From Tomocerus qinae (taxonomy: Eukaryota; Arthropoda; Collembola; Entomobryomorpha; Tomoceridae): 64,000 nt of DNA. Position numbers and translations under genes: made by a program. Location of the stretch: contig CM034546.1 of NCBI GenBank assembly GCA_020055645.1, forward strand, positions 102,300,001 to 102,364,000, in the 5' to 3' direction. A model generated the notes under the pieces. It was not told the origin of the DNA. It ran no database searches and saw nothing but the letters and a program-made list of their open reading frames with translations. Positions within the stretch are counted from its first letter, which is position 1. Each line of letters starts with the position of its first letter. Of the stretch, positions 60,557 to 64,000 are shown piece by piece.

Positions 60557-63500
60557 AAGGAATTAATTATGATATCTTCGTATTGAAATGATAGAATTAA
60601 AATATCGCATAGAGTGCGAGAAGTTTTATATAACATCAGTCTCACAATCACAGAGATAGTAAGTAGAAAGCTGGGGATAGTGATAGTGATGATGATTGTT
60701 TTCCACACAAGTCATAATTCTAGCAGCAGAAGGTGAATAGAGAGTTGAAACATTCGAAGAAATGGCACTCATCATTCAGTCGTTGTCTTACAATCGGGAA
60801 CTGAGTAATAGCGATTTGCTTGATTTCCATATTATTTAGATACACTTGATACAGTTTATTAAGCATTGTGTTTATAGGTGCACATGTCGCTGTAGACTTG
60901 TGCTCATCTTGAGTGTGGAACAAAGAACAATCTCATCGTCATCATGCTAACCACAATAGAACAACAATAAATGTGTCGATATGTTATATAGACAAACACA
61001 TGCACAACTTGAGATATGCAATGATAAAATGCAAATCGAAATCAACAATAGCCAACTGTTGCAAAGTTTTGATTTACTAGGGGATTTAAACAGATGCGTA
61101 GTAATGAAATAGGAGATTTGCATTTTAACTCGTGCATGTTCGTTTTGTCAACAGCATAAGTGAATAAATAAATGAATCCTCTGCCACATCACCAGTACAT
61201 TAAATGCGCGTATTAGTCTGGAAAAAAATGTTGACAATTTCATGGCATGCACTGATATTCCAGAGACACAGACGGCAAACGGTAGCGAATGCATAAAAGT
61301 GGAATAGCATTGGGTTAAGTGAGCATTAAATCCAGGTACAAGTCTTCCAATGAAAATAATTATAATCCATGGAGCTTGTCACGTAATGGATTTAATTTTT
61401 ACACACTTGTTTTCTATTTTGTGGCTAGGAGCATGCCATGTGTTAAGCAAGATGTAGGCACTTGCCATTTGCACAGTAATCCTTGCATTCAATTAGGCAC
61501 AATGGTAGAGAGAGAAGAATGACTAACAAATAATCGTAGAGTGATGGCAGTGTAAAAGGATACGGGTACGTACAGATAATATTTTTACAAGTGTCTACCT
61601 ATGAATAATACAATTTGGCTGTGAGTCATTCCGATGGCAATGAAAACAGACGAATGACTGAGTCCATCCGTCCTATTTTCTATCTCTATCTACCATCTCT
61701 AAAGTGTAATGTAGTGTAACTATAACGGACAAAATAATATCACAATTTTATATCACATATCGAGTGCATAGTTTCAACTGGAGGGTGTAGTTGTATACAT
61801 TCGTTTTTTAAAACCACATGCACAATTGTAGCTGAAGTACTAGAAATACAACTCTCTGTGTACAATGTTGTTGGCAAAGGATATTTTCGTGGGTATCTTT
61901 AATCCACTAAAAAATCTATGGATGCAGATAAATAGTTACCTGGGGCGGGTAGTAATTATGAATCCCTCTTTCACTTTTAGTCAACTCTTTACTCACCGAC
62001 TCTTTCATTGCATGAGGGATGTTTGCATGCTTGTGTGTATCGTCAGGGTATATTTTTGTGCAGCATTATAGAGTCTACCCGCGCAGAGGCAGACAGACAA
62101 TAATATATTAAGACCAGTTTTATATCTCTCTGGAGTTCAATAGAATACCAGGTGTAGAATGAATACTGTGCCAGAATAGATATAATAGCTTAATATTGGG
62201 GTAGAAATATACGTTTAAAGCTACTGCATGCTGACAAAAAAAAACAAATATGATTACACTGAAAGAAGCATCCAAGATGGAGCATTACGTAAATGCATTC
62301 TGTTCCAAAGATTCATTGTTGATTGTTGAAATTATGTATTGCTTGGCATTACACAGCAAAAGTCTTTTCACCTGGACCAGAGAGCTTATTGTATTTCCTA
62401 TATAAATAGGAAACTCTGTCTGGGAGATCTAGGGATGATTATTCTCTTTAGAATTGCATACCTCGTGGCCGAATGTTTACTACGGGGTGTATTTATTAGC
62501 TCTGGCTCCAAAAAAGTTGTGTTCAGGTAGCTGTAATGCATCTTGCATTTGTGCTTTAACGAAAGAATAATTGGAGCCCTGCATACAGAATCAACAGGCT
62601 AGTTTCATAATGGAGTCGGATACTTTGTACACGGAACAAATGATTCTCCACACCCAAACAATGCATACGGACGGTCATATATAATGTATATAAGACCTTT
62701 GGGTCAATTTTCGCTGTTTATGCTATTGATATTGCAGGAGGAGGTTTATATCTGTATATATGCATATTATGTGAAGAAAAGTTGTTTATTGTGTGAGTTA
62801 GTTTTAATATAAAGCACGAGTACAGTAAAACTATAGTTAACCGATAATGATAGGAGTTGTTGTTGCTCGTTTGGGCTCTCTCTGCCTATGGATAAAGGTC
62901 CTCAACTTGGTACATAATATCTGATATAGTATTCCTACTATGGTGTTTACATACTTGTGCATTCACATCATACTGACAGTATTATAATAGTAAATAAATA
63001 GTTTTCCTATTAGACTTACGTTATATTACGCTAACTTCTACTCCTATCTGTAATTCACAACCACGGACGTGAGTATATAGAATATATTCATACATAACAA
63101 TACAATGGACATTGTAGTAGTTAAGGTATATATAAAGTTAGTACAGAATGAAATGAAGTTTAACAGAAATAAGCAAGCAGGCGGAATCTATGGCTCTCTG
63201 CGTATAAGATGTGTATCTTTATCTATTTAGATTATGTGTATATATGGAGTATCCTGTATTTAATACTAGTTGGATAGTGCATGAGTGTAGAAAGGCTTAT
63301 TTCCCACTTACCAGTTAAGTCAGTCTACCTGAGCGTATTTTTTAGTCATCATAAAAGGTATTAAGGATTACAGAGAGTGGTTTCGTGAGATACTATATTG
63401 TAGAGATTGAATAGAAGCATTGCATGATGGGACAGAAAAGACAAGACAGAAGTATTATACATACAAAGTAGATTCCTTAGCTCATTCAACACGGAGAGTA

Positions 63501-64000
63501 GAGGAGTTAGACGTTGTTGGGTTGGATGGAAGTACCTACACATAATAATGTAACATAAGGTTGGGTATGTGGAGTAAACTGCCGACGAGAGTCTGCTGCC
63601 TATCTCAGGTACGTAGTTAGTTTCTATAGTGGTTCTGTCTGAGCTTGAACATTCGTGAAAGACGTTCCTTTCGTTCCTTTTCTAGATTAGAATTGTTGTC
63701 TGCGTTGTTTTCTTCTGCCAATTTCAATCGTATTCCCTTGATTGTATTTACCAGAATAGCGAAGAAGACTGTCGAGAGTGCATTGACAACAAGACGAGTT
63801 TAGTCGTCATCTTCGACTCTCTTGTCTTGTTTTGCCTCACCTGGTTTCGTCTGGTTTGGGCGAAAACTTGTAAAACTAATAGATACACTTACATTCATCG
63901 CTCCTAGCTGCAGCAGTGAATTCCTTTTAAAGGTGTTTTGCTCCTGTGATACAATACAAATCTTGACGATCCACTCAGCTAACTAAACTTTAACTGTGCT
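60557..64000. other. AT-rich stretch to window end, no gene seen
   Basis: No coding exon or RNA gene that I can support. The last 400 bases are richer in C and T with CTGCAGCAG-type words and could be a promoter or 5' exon of a gene outside the window, but nothing shows this directly. Confidence 0.35.

Overview
This is a 64-kb piece of an AT-rich animal nuclear genome. The genes have many short GT-AG introns, and the proteins are clearly metazoan. An intronless divergent ionotropic receptor and an intronless leucine-rich-like membrane protein point to an arthropod. A springtail or another hexapod is my guess from gene style, not something the sequence proves.

Layout. A decayed Mutator-like (MULE) transposon fills 1-1234. 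DNA polymerase theta follows on the minus strand (1875-12120, 20 exons by my model). Then come two identical 219-bp palindromes around an orphan exon (12386-13765), the deubiquitinase USP5 on the plus strand (14188-17998, 14 exons), and the mitochondrial ATP synthase b subunit on the minus strand (18485-20983, 4 exons), whose first intron holds a hAT-type insertion. From 21 to 36 kb the window is intergenic and rich in repeats: a 35-bp minisatellite, a Transib/RAG-like mini-element, a 6.3-kb foldback element with about 1.1-kb inverted arms and a 10-bp target duplication, and a mariner-type element carrying a hAT MITE. From 36.9 to 49.8 kb lie a two-exon small protein, an LRR-like tail-anchored protein, an ionotropic receptor, and a head-to-head pair of splicing factors: ZRSR2/U2AF35-related (minus) and DHX16/Prp2 (plus). 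From 49.8 to 64 kb I see no supportable gene. That part holds a 180-bp satellite array cut by a Helentron-like element, and a four-deep nest of mobile elements whose empty sites can be read within this window.

The host genes do general work: DNA break repair (POLQ), recycling of unanchored ubiquitin chains (USP5), oxidative phosphorylation (ATP synthase b) and pre-mRNA splicing (ZRSR2, DHX16). The last two share a short divergent promoter region and act at different steps of the same machine. The exon models were joined by hand by matching splice phase at every junction, and all introns used are GT-AG.

The most unusual material is in the mobile elements: exact target duplications, an empty site for each of two nested insertions, and a small patch of compact, intronless, virus-like or selfish-element-like coding sequence (28594-29173) inside the 6.3-kb foldback element.
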